Assembly: GCF_963678635.1 (NCBI RefSeq)
Contig: NC_087063.1
Span: forward strand, 18,771,814-18,835,813
DNA from: Symsagittifera roscoffensis
Lineage: Eukaryota; Xenacoelomorpha; Acoela; Convolutidae
Direction of reading: 5' to 3'
Length of the DNA: 64,000 bases
Notes under the pieces: generated by a model
Databases searched by the model: none
Seen by the model: only the letters and a program-made list of their open reading frames with translations
What the model was told of the DNA's origin: nothing
Part shown: piece by piece, positions 46,147 through 57,830 of the stretch
How positions within the stretch are numbered: position 1 is the first letter of the stretch
Layout of the letters: every line of letters starts with the position of its first letter
Position numbers and translations under genes: made by a program

Positions 46147-46505
46147 TGTTCCTACTTTTGAAGAAAGTGAGAACTATATATGCAGGGTGATTTTTAAACT
46201 CTTTGTTCCCTCGGAGATTGAGCGTTGGATATCCATGGGCCGAGCCGGATGTGCGCATCACTATAGTATCTTGCGATGTTTCAGTCCAAACTGCTCTTTT
46301 TATATTTTAAACGTGGCAAATTATCCCTCTCGACAAAATTTTTTGAACTTGAATTGTACCTCTAGGCAATAAATTAGTTGGTCTAATTTATTCCATTCAT
46401 AATAGTATCAGCCTGAAATTTATATTTTCGCCATTATTTGATTTACAAGAAAAACTACTCGAAACCGATTAAAGGGCAGTCGGAACATTCAGGACTTACA
46501 ATTCC
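46147..46505 (-). mobile_element. Family B element, degenerate
   Basis: Starts TTGTTCCTACTTTTGAAGAAAG and ends CCGATTAAAGGGCAGTCGGAACATTCAGGAC, the order expected for a reversed family B copy. The middle is poorly conserved and the terminal hairpin is lost. Confidence 0.5.
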
Positions 46506-47192
46506 AGTATTGCGCAAGCACTTTTTCCAAATTCGGATGTGTCTGCTTCGAGTTGAAGCTATGTATATATTTGATTTTTTTTTGTAATTTCGATTTCTCT
46601 TTAATCCCCTCGACAACATATATCACTTTTTTGCCGAAACCTTAACAAAAGAATTTAAGTGACCTCAAAGTTTGTTCAAGGTTAACTTGAGGCAAGATCA
46701 ACTTTGCTCTGATTTGAATCAATTTCTGTTGAAAGAAACGCTTGTCTTCGCAAATGCGTCCCAGTGATCTAAAAAAGCAGAAATACAAAAAATACGGGCC
46801 ATCGACGGCATCTGTGCCCTGCTGAGATTAGTAATTTACTGAGCACTTCTATCGAAAGGAAAAGACAAAACTGACGAACGATTTTTAAATCAAAGGACAG
46901 ATGGCTCATCTTTGGGAAAATGAGGTGCCCTGAGCGTTCCTTTAGTCAATGTTACAACTGTTGTGATAACAAAAAACAGCAACGACGCATTTTTGCAGGT
47001 TCAATACGCAACCCGAACATCCTAAGAAGAGAACAACCGAGTGAACAATGAATCAAAAAGCAACTGATCAAGATAACAAACTTTTCAAGATGAATCAAAA
47101 TAAGCTCAACAGTTGGACTTGACAAAGCAATCAAAATATAACAACCAATCGCAGTCGGATATCTGTAGATTGCAACCAAGAAGCTCTGAAAA

Positions 47193-47200
47193 GAGAGATG

Positions 47201-47295
<95 letters not shown>
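47193..47295. repeat. (GA)n microsatellite
   Basis: About 100 bp of GA repeats with a few interruptions. It produces artefact frames of alternating Arg-Glu on + and Ser-Leu on -. The 3' continuation on + reads MEEESPNTIASERGRRALSL and stops soon after; I do not call it a gene. Confidence 0.9.
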
Positions 47296-47297
<2 letters not shown>

Positions 47298-47399
47298 GAT
47301 ACCAAGTGACACCGAGATGGAAGAAGAATCTCCAAATACAATAGCTTCCGAACGAGGTCGACGTGCATTGTCATTATTTATTCAGTAAATAAAGAATTT

Positions 47400-48913
47400 T
47401 CTGAGAACTTTTTCGATTTAAAAAAAAATTGTTTGAGGAGGCTCTTAAAGAAACCAAAATTGATTACATTGAAGTTAGAAAAACATTTACCAGCATCACT
47501 CGATTTATACAAGGTAGGCAATCAAACCTGTTATGAGCGTGCCCAAAACCTCTTTATTTGCTCAAAATTACTGCTCATAAAAAAAGTCCGAGCCAATTTC
47601 ACTCATTACTGAAAAGTAGAATCAAAATAAAATTTTCGAATCACAAATGAAAGTGTTTTATACTAGTCCTTCAAATATAGTGATAAATATTTGTGGTACC
47701 TGTCTTTTTTGTGGTAAAACAAGCAAACAAAAAACTGATATCGTTTCTTACTTTCAGTGGTCAGGAAAAAACTTTTAATGTTATTTATTTATATTCACCG
47801 AGTTAAGACCAAGCTGAAATCGAAATTGAAAAGTTTGGTTAAAAATCAGGATGCTGAAGGTGAAAAAGAGGAGATTTACGAAAGAAAGTAATTTCTATAG
47901 TGGTGAGTTTTTTGTTCAAAACCTCCCGCCCAAAATTGTCCAACTCAACAAGTTTTGCCGCATAGTTTCACCTTTGGTTCGTATAGGTTCACTGATTGAC
48001 GAACTTGCTCAAAACAAAGAAAAAAGTCGAAAAATATTACAGAGCTTGATGTGAAAACAATAAAAAACAGAGAAAATTGTTTATAGATCGCTTTTGGCGT
48101 TGCAGATTACATTCAATTCAGATGACTCAGTGTTGAGTGTGGGACAATCTGTGGCAATTGTACTGAACTGAACTGCTTTTTACACCGAGATTTTTTTCAG
48201 AACAGAACTGCTTTTTACAACCTAATTTTTCTATGGGTGCAAATCTCAGTTTTTGTTTAAATTGTGGATTCCGGGTAATTATCTCACGTAGAGGTCTGAC
48301 ATTTAACTATTGTTCGGCAAAAAAGAACTCAAATCAGGATGCAGAAAAGCTTTTTAACAATTTTTTAAAAAGTTAGCATGGATATTTTGCTACCAACGAT
48401 TTGAAAGGCTTTGAGACATGAAAACCTAGTATGCAAAACTGTACAAATTGGAGACCCTATCTACACAAGCAAGCTGGGAAACATATTTTGGCGAGAACAA
48501 ATGGCCTTTTCTCTCACAAATTTTGCCATGCCAACTCGCATGAAAAAAAAAATTAAATTTGACAAAGCTTTTCCTGCATAGCATTGGCAACTAATAAATC
48601 TGTTCCATAAATCTGATTTTTTGATGGCTACTTTTGTTAAAATAAAAAACATCAAGAAATGCAAAAACAAAACACATACGGTTATTGCCGAATCATTTGC
48701 AATATTGGTGATCTTGGGTATCCAAAATCTCTGTCATTGATTATAATAAGAGCAGGAAAAATTCGTCAAAAACTTACTTTTTTAGACAAAGTTAATGAAA
48801 TTTACTCAAATAATGAAATATAAAAAATTACTCTAATTAGAAAAATACTATTTTTAGTTTGCTCTATTTGTAGGCGGAAACATTAGAATGAGAATTTGAA
48901 CATTTTAACACTA
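47400..48913. other. Non-coding interval
   Basis: No recognised exon or element. Frames at 47851-48054 and 48461-48670 lack domain or splice support. Confidence 0.4.
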
Positions 48914-49903
48914 CTGCTCACATATCAGGGAAGGCCCTGAATGTTCCGACTGCCCCTTAATCCCTATCGACTAGTTTTTAGGAAAAGAAAGTATTGAAAA
49001 AGTATAAGTTTGAATCATTCGAAAAAAAAACGACCGATTAGCTAGCCTCCATTCAATGTGGAACAAACTTATCGGGCAAGAAAATTCGCCACCCATGAAT
49101 TATGAATTATTCGCATTACGCTGTCAGCATTATGAATAAAATCTTAAAAGCACGCATCGGTTAGTCCAGAGCATGGCCAAATTGGCAATTTTTAAACTCC
49201 AAGAATTTTGCAAACAGTGATCGGAGGTAAAAAAATCTTTTTACTGTTGATTTCAGAGAAATGCAAGACTGCTCGTATCAGGGCGAAGCCCGGAATGTTC
49301 TGATTGCCTTTTAAGGTTTATGGAGCAGTAATAAGATGAAAAAAATATAAATAAACAAAATGAACAAAAAATTTTAAAATTGAGTTTTTTTTGTGAAAAT
49401 CAACCCCCCACACACCATATAAAATACAAAGTGATTCCGCTCCTAGTAACAAATCAGTTATGGCAAATAGGCTTCTTTCAACCAGTTTGAAATGATTTCT
49501 AAGACGGATTAAGTCTCCGCTTACGCATTAATAGCACAAAATATATCGCGCGTTAATTGTCCCAAATTGGCCAAAATGGCAATCTTTCAACCCTCATAAC
49601 TTACAAAAAATGATCACAGGTGAAATATCTTTTCAAATTTAAGCTCAGGACAATAATACCTTTTGAATGATATAAGAAAAAACCGTCAAAAATGGCTAGT
49701 TAAAAAGTCGAAATTTGTCTGAAGAAAAAACCCACCCCGAGCACAAATATTCCGTTACTTTTGTATCAAAAGTCGGAACAATTAGCTTCAATAATGTTTT
49801 AAAAATTTTTGCCAAAAACTTGAGTTTTAATCACCGAAAATTGACTGCACAAAAAACACCACATCTAGCATAAATATTCCGTTTTCTTCGAAAGTCGAAA
49901 CAA
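48914..49903 (+). mobile_element. Family B element split by a family A insertion
   Basis: The left part (48914-49263) has CAGGGAAGGCCCTGAATGTTCCGACTGCCCC, CGACCGATTAGCTAGCCTCC and ATGGCCAAATTGGCAATTTTT. The right part (49783-49903) has TTAGCTTCAATAATG, ATCACCGAAAATTGACTGC and TTCCGTTTTCTTCGAAAGTCGAAACAA. A family A copy sits between them, so family A was active after family B. Confidence 0.7.
49264..49782 (+). mobile_element. Family A hairpin element, copy 13 (array unit 1)
   Basis: Runs from CAAGACTGCTCG to AGTCGGAACAA. The right hairpin reads ACTTTTGTATCAAAAGT: both arms changed relative to ACTTTCGTATCGAAAGT and pairing is kept. It is nested in the family B element and followed by its 3' remnant. 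Confidence 0.85.
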
Positions 49904-50404
49904 CAAGACTGCTCGTATCATGACACTTTTAAGTCGTAATTCAACTTTAAATAATTGATCAAGTTTTTTTTTAAATATCAAGTAACAATTTTCTTAAGGT
50001 TTTTTTTGAAAATCATCTCCCCCTGCGCTAGCTGAAATGCAAAGTGATAGTGATATTTTTGCACCTAGCAAAAATTTAAATAGACAAAAGATTAAGCCTC
50101 AATTCAATTTGGAAAGATTTCTAATGCGGAATAATTTTCCGCCTACGCGTTTACAAAATGAAATATATCGCGCGTTAATTGTCCCAAATTGGCCAAAATG
50201 GCAATCTTGAAACCCTCATAACCTTACAAAAAACGATCACAGGTGAAATATCTTTTCAAATTTAAGCTCGGGACAACAATACCTTTTGAATTATATAAAA
50301 AAAATTCCGTCAAAATGGCTAGATAAAAAGTCGAAATTTGTCTGAAAAAAAAACCTATGCCGAGCACAAATATTCCGTTACTTTCGTATCGAAAGTCGGA
50401 ACAA
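49904..50404 (+). mobile_element. Family A/B hybrid element, copy 14 (array unit 2)
   Basis: Begins CAAGACTGCTCGTATCATGACAC directly after GAAACAA of the previous unit. The left half is an unusual variant (AAGTGATAGTGATATTTTTGCACC). The right half is typical family A, ending CTTTCGTATCGAAAGTCGGAACAA. It is followed by a second copy of the family B 3' remnant (50405-50523). Confidence 0.8.
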
Positions 50405-50523
50405 TTAGCTTCAATTTTGTTTTAAGAATTTTTGTCAAAACTAGTATTTTTATCACCGAAAATTGACTGCACAAAGACACCACATCTAGCATAAATATTC
50501 CGTTTTCTTCGAAGGTCGAAACA

Positions 50524-51017
50524 ACAAGACTGCTCGTATCATGACACTTTTAAATTGCAATTTAACATTAAATAATTGATCAAGTTTTTTTTAAAAAATC
50601 AAGTAACAATTTTCCTAATGTTCTTTTTTGAAAATCATCTCCCCCTGCTCTAGGTAAAGTTCAAAGTGATAGTGATATTTTTGCACATAGCAAAAAATTA
50701 AATAGACGAAAGATTAAGCCTCAATTCAATATGGAAAGGTTTCTAATGCGGAATAAATCTCCGCTTACGCGTTAATAATACGAAATTTATCGCGCATTAA
50801 TTGTCCCAAGTTGGCCAAATTGGCAATCTTTAAACCCCGATGATTTTACAAAAAATGATCACAGATAAAATATCTTTTTTAATTTGAGCTCAAAACATTA
50901 TTACTTTCGAATGATTTAAGAAATTTAACTTAAAAATTACTAAATAGAAAGTCGAATTCCTGGAGTAAAAAACACCCCGGGCACAAACATTCCGTCACTT
51001 TCGTCGAAAGTCGTAAC
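50524..51017 (+). mobile_element. Family A/B hybrid element, copy 15 (array unit 3)
   Basis: Starts CAAGACTGCTCGTATCATGACAC exactly 620 bp after unit 2 starts. It ends ACTTTCGTCGAAAGTCGTAACAA, a perfect shorter hairpin. No family B tail follows. Confidence 0.8.
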
Positions 51018-51028
51018 AAAAATTTCTC

Positions 51029-51150
51029 TCTAGCCTGGCATCGGGCAAGCTCCGCCACGATATAGCCGCCAGTTGAGTGCGTATATGATTCGCGTCTCAA
51101 GACCAGCAAGCGCAAAACACCTATCGGCCCGATTGTTTTAGAGATATATC
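51029..51150. other. GC-rich island of unknown nature
   Basis: Sharply GC-richer than its surroundings. On the minus strand it reads GVLRLLVLRRESYTHSTGG, then YIVAELARCQARE, without a stop. On the plus strand another frame is also open. The outer segments CGGGC and GCCCG are complementary. It may be an exon, a structured RNA or a repeat fragment; nothing decides between these. Confidence 0.3.
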
Positions 51151-51980
51151 GTTCTGCATTTTGATATACCCTTTCTGCTTTTAGAACATTCTTTTCTTTG
51201 GGCAGCCTCCAAAATGTTGTCCGTAAAGTTCATTGCGCTTAAACAATTTGTATATGTTTTGAAGGCAAGGTAATACTTTTTGAGACAAAAGTTGGGATGT
51301 CGTCTCTCATACATCAAGCATGCAATCTTTTATCAAGATTAGTGAAGCACTCATTCTAATGAACTTTATCGGGCAATGTTTTTGCACCTCTAAATTCGCT
51401 CTTGTACCATTTTAACCATATTGATCCATAAAACTACCATGCTTTCACTCGCTCTTTATCAAATAACTTGAGCAGCAACCAAACAAAGTCAAATTTGCAT
51501 TTCAATTAAAGCTTCACTTCTTTTTCCCACTCGACCAACGATTACTTCAGAGGAGAATTTAAGTCGAGGTTTGAAGCAGAAAACATCAAACTTTCAGTAG
51601 TCTTACTGAAACTGAAGGTGAACTCCATTCTTGAGAAAGCAATAAAAAAATGTGAACACCGACACAATATTTATCATAGGAAATCAATTTTTGACACATA
51701 CAATGGCGGATAACGCGATTCAGATCTCAAAAAAAAAGATTTGTAAAAACGGCAAAAATCATTCATCGATAGCAAAAAAAATCATCTTTGGAAGTGCATT
51801 GCCATTGATCCATTCAGAACAACCTGTGAACTCATCGTTTCCATAGCATAAGCTAAGCTTAAATCAGTAGTTAGCTAAAAACTTTGGTGTTCAACTTTTT
51901 TTTACAAATCCAGCTGACTAAAATCCGCCAGAAATTTCACATATTGCAAATTCAAATTTTTTTTAAAAAGTTAATTTAAA

Positions 51981-52165
51981 ATGGCTCATCGCAGACTGTA
52001 CACTCCGAATGCTGAGGGTGTGTTTGAGTCGCCTCTCGGAACATTCAACCCCTCAACGGAGGACAAATGGGAAACTATGGCTGACTACTTTGAAGACATT
52101 TTGACTCGAAGGCACCCAAACAGTGTAATGATAGAAGCAGCTACTGACCGCAAAATCACCTACAA
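51981..52165 (+). CDS. First coding exon of a putative acyl-CoA synthetase/4CL-like AMP-binding enzyme
   Basis: An ATG in the context TTTAAAATGGCT opens a 61-codon exon ending at TACAA|GTAAGA, a strong donor in phase 2. The peptide starts MAHRRLYTPNAEGVFESPLG and ends with VMIEAATDRKITYK. A short leader, a helix-like WETMADYFEDILTRRHPNS and an (E/D)AATxRKxTY strand are the pattern at the N-terminus of adenylate-forming enzymes (4-coumarate-CoA ligase, luciferase and acyl-CoA synthetase families), which activate carboxylic acids with ATP. The catalytic P-loop and core motifs would be in later exons, none of which I could find before 60590, so the first intron is long or the remaining exons lie elsewhere. 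The call rests on this N-terminal resemblance only. Confidence 0.5.
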
Positions 52166-52659
52166 GTAAGACGAGATTAATAAAAGTAATGAGTCTCGAC
52201 TCAGGTTCGAGGCCACATAAAGTACTTTTTTTTTGACGGAAAACGATTGGTTATAAAAATTTATAAACTCGTTCCAAAATCTTGGATCCATCCGCCCATG
52301 ATTCTAACAAACTTGAGCCTCCGCATCAAAATATGCGAAGTACACCAATAAAACTGGCTAGTGTTGCTGTGATTTCTCTAGTTTCTGACACAGCAAAAAA
52401 TGAGAGGCGGTTAAATGTTTTTGAGGGGGCTCTAGTTAGATTGAAAACATGAAAACAAACAAAATTAAATCAAGCTGAATTTTTGTTTTGTCGATGTCTA
52501 TGATGTATGTACAGGTCAAACTTGGGCATTCTTCGTTCATATTGGAAGAAGTAGTTCCAATATGAAGGAAAAGTAGTTTGATGAAAACGAAAAAAGAGTT
52601 CTCGGCAGTGCAAACTAGTAGTATGCATATAGTGCGTTATAGGATCGGGGGGGTTGTCA
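52166..52659 (+). other. Start of the first intron of the synthetase-like gene
   Basis: AT-rich DNA after the GTAAGA donor at 52166. No exon encoding the expected AMP-binding continuation is visible. Confidence 0.4.
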
Positions 52660-52835
52660 TACATGGATGACCATTAGGTATAAATCATAATGGTCACCAT
52701 GTATTAAATGATCAGCAATGGTCACCATGTAATAATCCTAATTGTCACCATGTATAATTTTATATCTAATGGTCACTATGTAATAATCCTAATTGTCACC
52801 ATGTATAATTTTATACCTAATAGTCTTCATGTGAA
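52660..52835. repeat. AATGGTCACCATGTAATAATCC minisatellite
   Basis: Six or seven units carrying TGGTCACCATGTA or close variants alternate with AATAATCCTAAT and TAATTTTATACCTAA linkers at about 27-bp spacing. A ~54-bp higher-order unit is repeated. The core GGTCACC is a near-palindrome. Confidence 0.8.
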
Positions 52836-55259
52836 ACTTCGGTATTTTATTGAGTATTCCCACTGAACGTTGTTGAAACGGGAACGGAATTAAGTTTTGG
52901 TCGGTGCATATTTTCCCGTTTAAAGTTTGGGGGTATTGGCTTGTTTACATGTAAAATGACGTTATATACCTATTATATGCGACCAAACTATATGGTATTT
53001 AGGAAAGCACAAGATTTTGACAGCGTAGCTTAACTGTTGGCTGCGGTGAACGATTTCCTTCAAAAATGCATGTTTTATTGCTGAATCTCGAAGAAAGCAA
53101 AATTCGTCAAGTGCGGCGGCCGCCACCTCTATTAAGACAAAAACTAATGATCAATTTGACCGAAATAAGAATGAAAAATTTCGTTCAGCCAAATGAAGGT
53201 AAAAACAAAGAAAAATTACGAAACACTGAAAACTCTAAAATAATGAAATTGGCTTGAAAGTTTCGACATTTCCATTTTCCGTGTCTACAGGAGACTGAAA
53301 AAACGTCTTAAATCTATGACAAAAGCTTTGATTTTATAGAAAGATTGAAAGAGCTAATAAGTTGAAGTAGGTAAAGATCTTGAAAAACGAGAACACTGAT
53401 GAAAGCCAAAAGTGCCCATTAATTTTGCTGCAGCCATTTCTAAGACTTGCATATACCACTTTTTATAATAAAAAGGAAACAATTTTCGGGGCTTCTAGAA
53501 AACGTTTAGTGTTTCCTATTAACTTTTTTGTGCTAACAGAAATTTTGAAAATATTCATCAAAGCGGACCTAGAAACTGGGGGAAAACTGTTATTTGTGTG
53601 CCAATATATACGACAGAACAGAGTGACCATCGAATAAAGCAGGTGAAAATTTATTTGCGACTTTTAAGGAAAGCAGTTATTCAAATTAGAGCAAATTCAA
53701 TCGGGAAAGACTGAACACAAACTAAGACAAGTTATGGATACAAACTCAAAACTTGATATGAATTCAGAGTTATAATTTAAGTATCCAAAATTTTGATTTT
53801 TCCATTAAAAGAATATGCAATTGAACAATTTTTAATTTGATACTACAATTTAGTCAACTGTTCTCAGTATCTTCTAATTAACTCAATTTGGCTTTAGCAA
53901 GATCTTTCTATTCAAAAGCGCTATCAGTTATTATCATTGATTAACCCTCTGCTCAACAAATTAAATTTTGAGTTTTTTAATATAAATCTGATCTTTTCAA
54001 TGTTTCCATGATTACGTTATTGTCTCTCAAAATACGGTGGCTTCTAATTGCGGCAACTAATTGTGTTATCAAAAGTTCAACCTTTCTTTCAATATATGTT
54101 TGAGGTGATCCAAGCTTTCGAATTCACGTTCTCATCACTAGCAGTATCAAAACAGTTCGCATCATGATATTTCTTCTCATTTTTGCATCGATTTTTGTCT
54201 TCTCTATTAACAAAACATGTCTTCGAAAAACGGTTAAGTGTTTGAAATTTTAAGATAAAAAGTCAACACTCTACCTTAATCTTCGGATTCCGTCAGGATG
54301 ATAGCTGTTTCACACTAAACAACGCTTTCACACCAATTTGGCTACAGCAGTTTCCGAAAACTTGTAAGTGCCATTTTGTAGTTTCAATGCATTTCGATAA
54401 ACGTCAATTATGTTGTGTTATCTTAAGCTAGAACGACTAACAAAGACATGTTTAATTTGACAATAAAAAGTTTGTTAGACAGTTTTACTTTGAGGAATTA
54501 AAATTTTGAGCCTCAATGCAGAAAGATTTGCTATTCATATAAAAGAAAAAAGGCGTAAGCATTTTGAGCTATTTCATAAAAAGCTCTATCGATTAAATAA
54601 ATCTTGAATTTAAAAAAAGTGGTACTGACTGTTTATCTGATTACACAATTGCTTCACTTCTGTGGTTTTATAACTTTGATTCAAAATTATGATTTTTCAA
54701 ATGGAAACCATTGAAAATTTGTGGTTTTTAGAGATTGATCAATCATCCTTCAAATATACAGTACCTGTCACTGAGACTTTGCTCGCTTACCGTCTTCAGC
54801 TCTACCAGCCGCATGTTTGCACAATCAATGATTTTCCTCAACAAACCATAAATTTTTTCTAATAATTTTCTTATCGTAATTTTACCTCTATGAGCAACAG
54901 TTCATCAAACAATTTAGACTCCATGCTGTCTCCAATTGGACTTGGGGTTTGATGCTTCCATCGACAAAATTTTGTGAAAACTTGAAAACTGATCTTTCTT
55001 GTTACAATTTTGAAACATTTTTCATAATCATTGACTGCAGATAAAGTGAAATTATCAATGCAAAATATGCCACTTTTTCAAAGTGAAAAGTTCATAATGA
55101 GGATACCTGGAAGATCAAATATTTCGAGGAAAACTTTTTTTAAAAAATTATCAAATTGTTCTGCAAATCAAGAAAATGAAAAAAAAAACTGTCATTATAG
55201 TGTCTGGTTGATTATTCTAGAATATTAGAGAAACTTAAGAAGAAATATAAGAAAGATTT
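52836..55259. other. Non-coding or intronic interval
   Basis: Short frames (53066-53257, 53380-53637, 55031-55228) are Lys/Asn/Phe-rich with no domain or matching splice sites. A GCGGCCGC patch at about 53115 is isolated. I see no next exon of the synthetase-like gene. Confidence 0.4.
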
Positions 55260-57830
55260 GGATTGAGTCACATATATACTTTTATATGAAATAAAATAAA
55301 CGATTGCAACTAAACTCAAACATATATACCCCACCAAACATATAAAGCTGCATACTTGTAAACATAAAAAACATAAACACGTTTTCATATGTTGCAAATT
55401 TAAATGCATACTCACAAAAAACAGTCATGTGTATTTTATTACCAACATACGTTTATTCATACACATTTAAATACTTACAGAAGGTTAATCATGCAAACTT
55501 ACATACAAAAACAATTACGTACACACACTTACTGAATACAAACATACATACATATGTACATAAGTACAAACTTACATAAACACATATATACATGCATATA
55601 TAGATACATATATACAAAGTTACATATATACATACATATATAAAGTTACTTAGAGACATTCATACAACCATACTTACAAAATTACATACATATATGCAAA
55701 AATACTTCTATACATACAAACATTCAAAAATGAAGTCTTACGTAAAGGTATGAATACAAACGTACATAGTCTTATACATAAGAAGAATGCAAAAAAAACT
55801 ACCATACAAACATAAATTTTACATACTTGCTTACATGTTTTTAAACCTGCAACCAATTATACTAAAATTTTGCTTTTACACATGCAAAGATTTTGACATA
55901 ATATTTCTGCTGACCTTTACAATAGAACCACATTTAAACACACAAACCAGCTTACTTTCACTTCACACTTTCAAGACAAATATATACACACATTCAGACA
56001 AAAAGAGTCAGGCATTAGAGACTGGCATTCATACGTCTTTACATACAATCATATAAACGTGCCTTTCATACTCATATACGAAAGTGCATAATTACTTACC
56101 TATAAACAGACATGGTTCTTACTATACAAGCATGATACGACTCATGTGCACACACTTTCCTTTTAAAACGACATAAAACTTCAATCATAAATTTGTACAA
56201 TTTGCAAACAAGCAAATTTTTAAATAAATTTAAACTAAAAAATATACATTGATACAAAATAATTGCTGGTCTTCTTTCACTCAATCCAGCGGACATGCAT
56301 TCAAGAATTCTTACTTACCTAAAAACATACAAATATACATAATTTCTAAATACTCAACTGAATACACACAAATAGTATGTGCATACATGATTAATTAAAT
56401 TTATACATGCAAAAAGTTGTACACTTTTACATAGATACATACAGTTTAAATGAATAGACACACACGCAAGATTTGCTTAGATACGTGCAAAGATTTCGTG
56501 TATTAGTTCTGCTGACCTTTAAAATACAAGCACATGTTAACACACAAACCAACTTGCATTCACTTCACACTTTCAAGACAAACTTATACACATATTCAGA
56601 CAAAAAGAATCACGCATTACAGACTGGCATTCATATGTCTTTACATAAAATCATATAAACGTGCCTTTCATACTCATAGACGAATATGTATAAGTACTTG
56701 CCTACAAAAAGACATGGAATGTACTTTACAATCATGCAACTACTCATGTGTACACACTTTCCTTTTAAACAGACATAAAACTTCGATCATAAGTTTGTAC
56801 AATTTGCAAACCAGCTAACTTTTAAATGCTTTTAAACTGAAAAACATACCTTGATTCAAAATAATTGCTGGTCTTCATTCACTCAATCAAGCGGACATGC
56901 ATTCGAGAGTTCTTACTTACATAAAAACATACAAATATACATTACTTCTAAATACTCAAATGAATACACACAAATAGTATGTGCATACATGATTAATTAC
57001 CTTTACACATGCAAAAAATTGTACACTTTCACATAGATAGATACAGTTTACATAAATAGACACACACGAAAATTTGGCTTACATACATGCAAAGATTTTA
57101 CTTATTAGTTCTGCTGACCTTTGAAATACAAGCACATGTAAACACACAAACCAACTTGCATTCACTTCACACAATCAGACAAAAAGAATCACGCATTACA
57201 GACTGGCATTCATACGTCTTTACGTACAGTCATATAAACGTGCCTTTCATACTGATATACGAATAAGCAGAAGTACTTGCCTAAAAACATACATTGGTTG
57301 AAAAAAAATGCTTGTATTCATTCACTCAATCAAGCGGACACGCAATCAAGAGTTCTTACTTACATAAAAACATACAAATGTACATAAATTCTAAATACTC
57401 AAATGAGTACACACAAACAGTATGTACATACATGTTTAATTACATTTGTACATGCAAAAAGTTGTACACTTTTACATAGATACATACAGTTTACATAAAT
57501 ACACACATACGCAAAGCATATGTGCGTACATATATACTATGCTTATAGTATCTTGTCTAACTTTCAAGAAAAACTAGAAACATTAGTAAAATTCAGATTG
57601 GGTTATAGTTATTCTTCTAGTAACAATTGTTTTGGTTTACACGCGCATAAGGAAAAAAATTGTACTCATACTTACAAACACATCAACTTGCATACATACA
57701 CGCATACACAAAAAGTATTTTTTCTTGCATTTGTTTATAGATTACTAGAAATATTCACACAAAAATATTTTCATTACGTTTTACGTATGAATATATTCCA
57801 ATACAGTCAAACCTAAATACACACTTTGAT
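55260..57830. repeat. CATACA-rich region with ~600-bp higher-order tandem repeat
   Basis: The whole segment is enriched in ACATACA and TACATA words. From about 55870 it is organised in ~600-bp units: the landmark CACGCATTACAGACTGGCATTC (or a close variant) recurs near 56000, 56603 and 57190, and AATAATTGCTGGTCTTC near 56260 and 56861. A third unit is shortened (CACTCAATCAAGCGGACACGC near 57325). Similar short frames recur in each unit, but they shift and break between units, so I treat this as satellite-like DNA. Confidence 0.75.

Noticed and set aside
46952-47388. Frames of 140 and 91 codons around the GA repeat
   Set aside because: Mostly Ser-Leu or Arg-Glu runs produced by a (GA)n microsatellite.
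56473-57479. Recurrent 61-94-codon frames in the CATACA region as a tandem gene family
   Set aside because: The frames come from satellite-like units, shift between units, and encode Tyr/His/Thr/Lys-rich low-complexity peptides.
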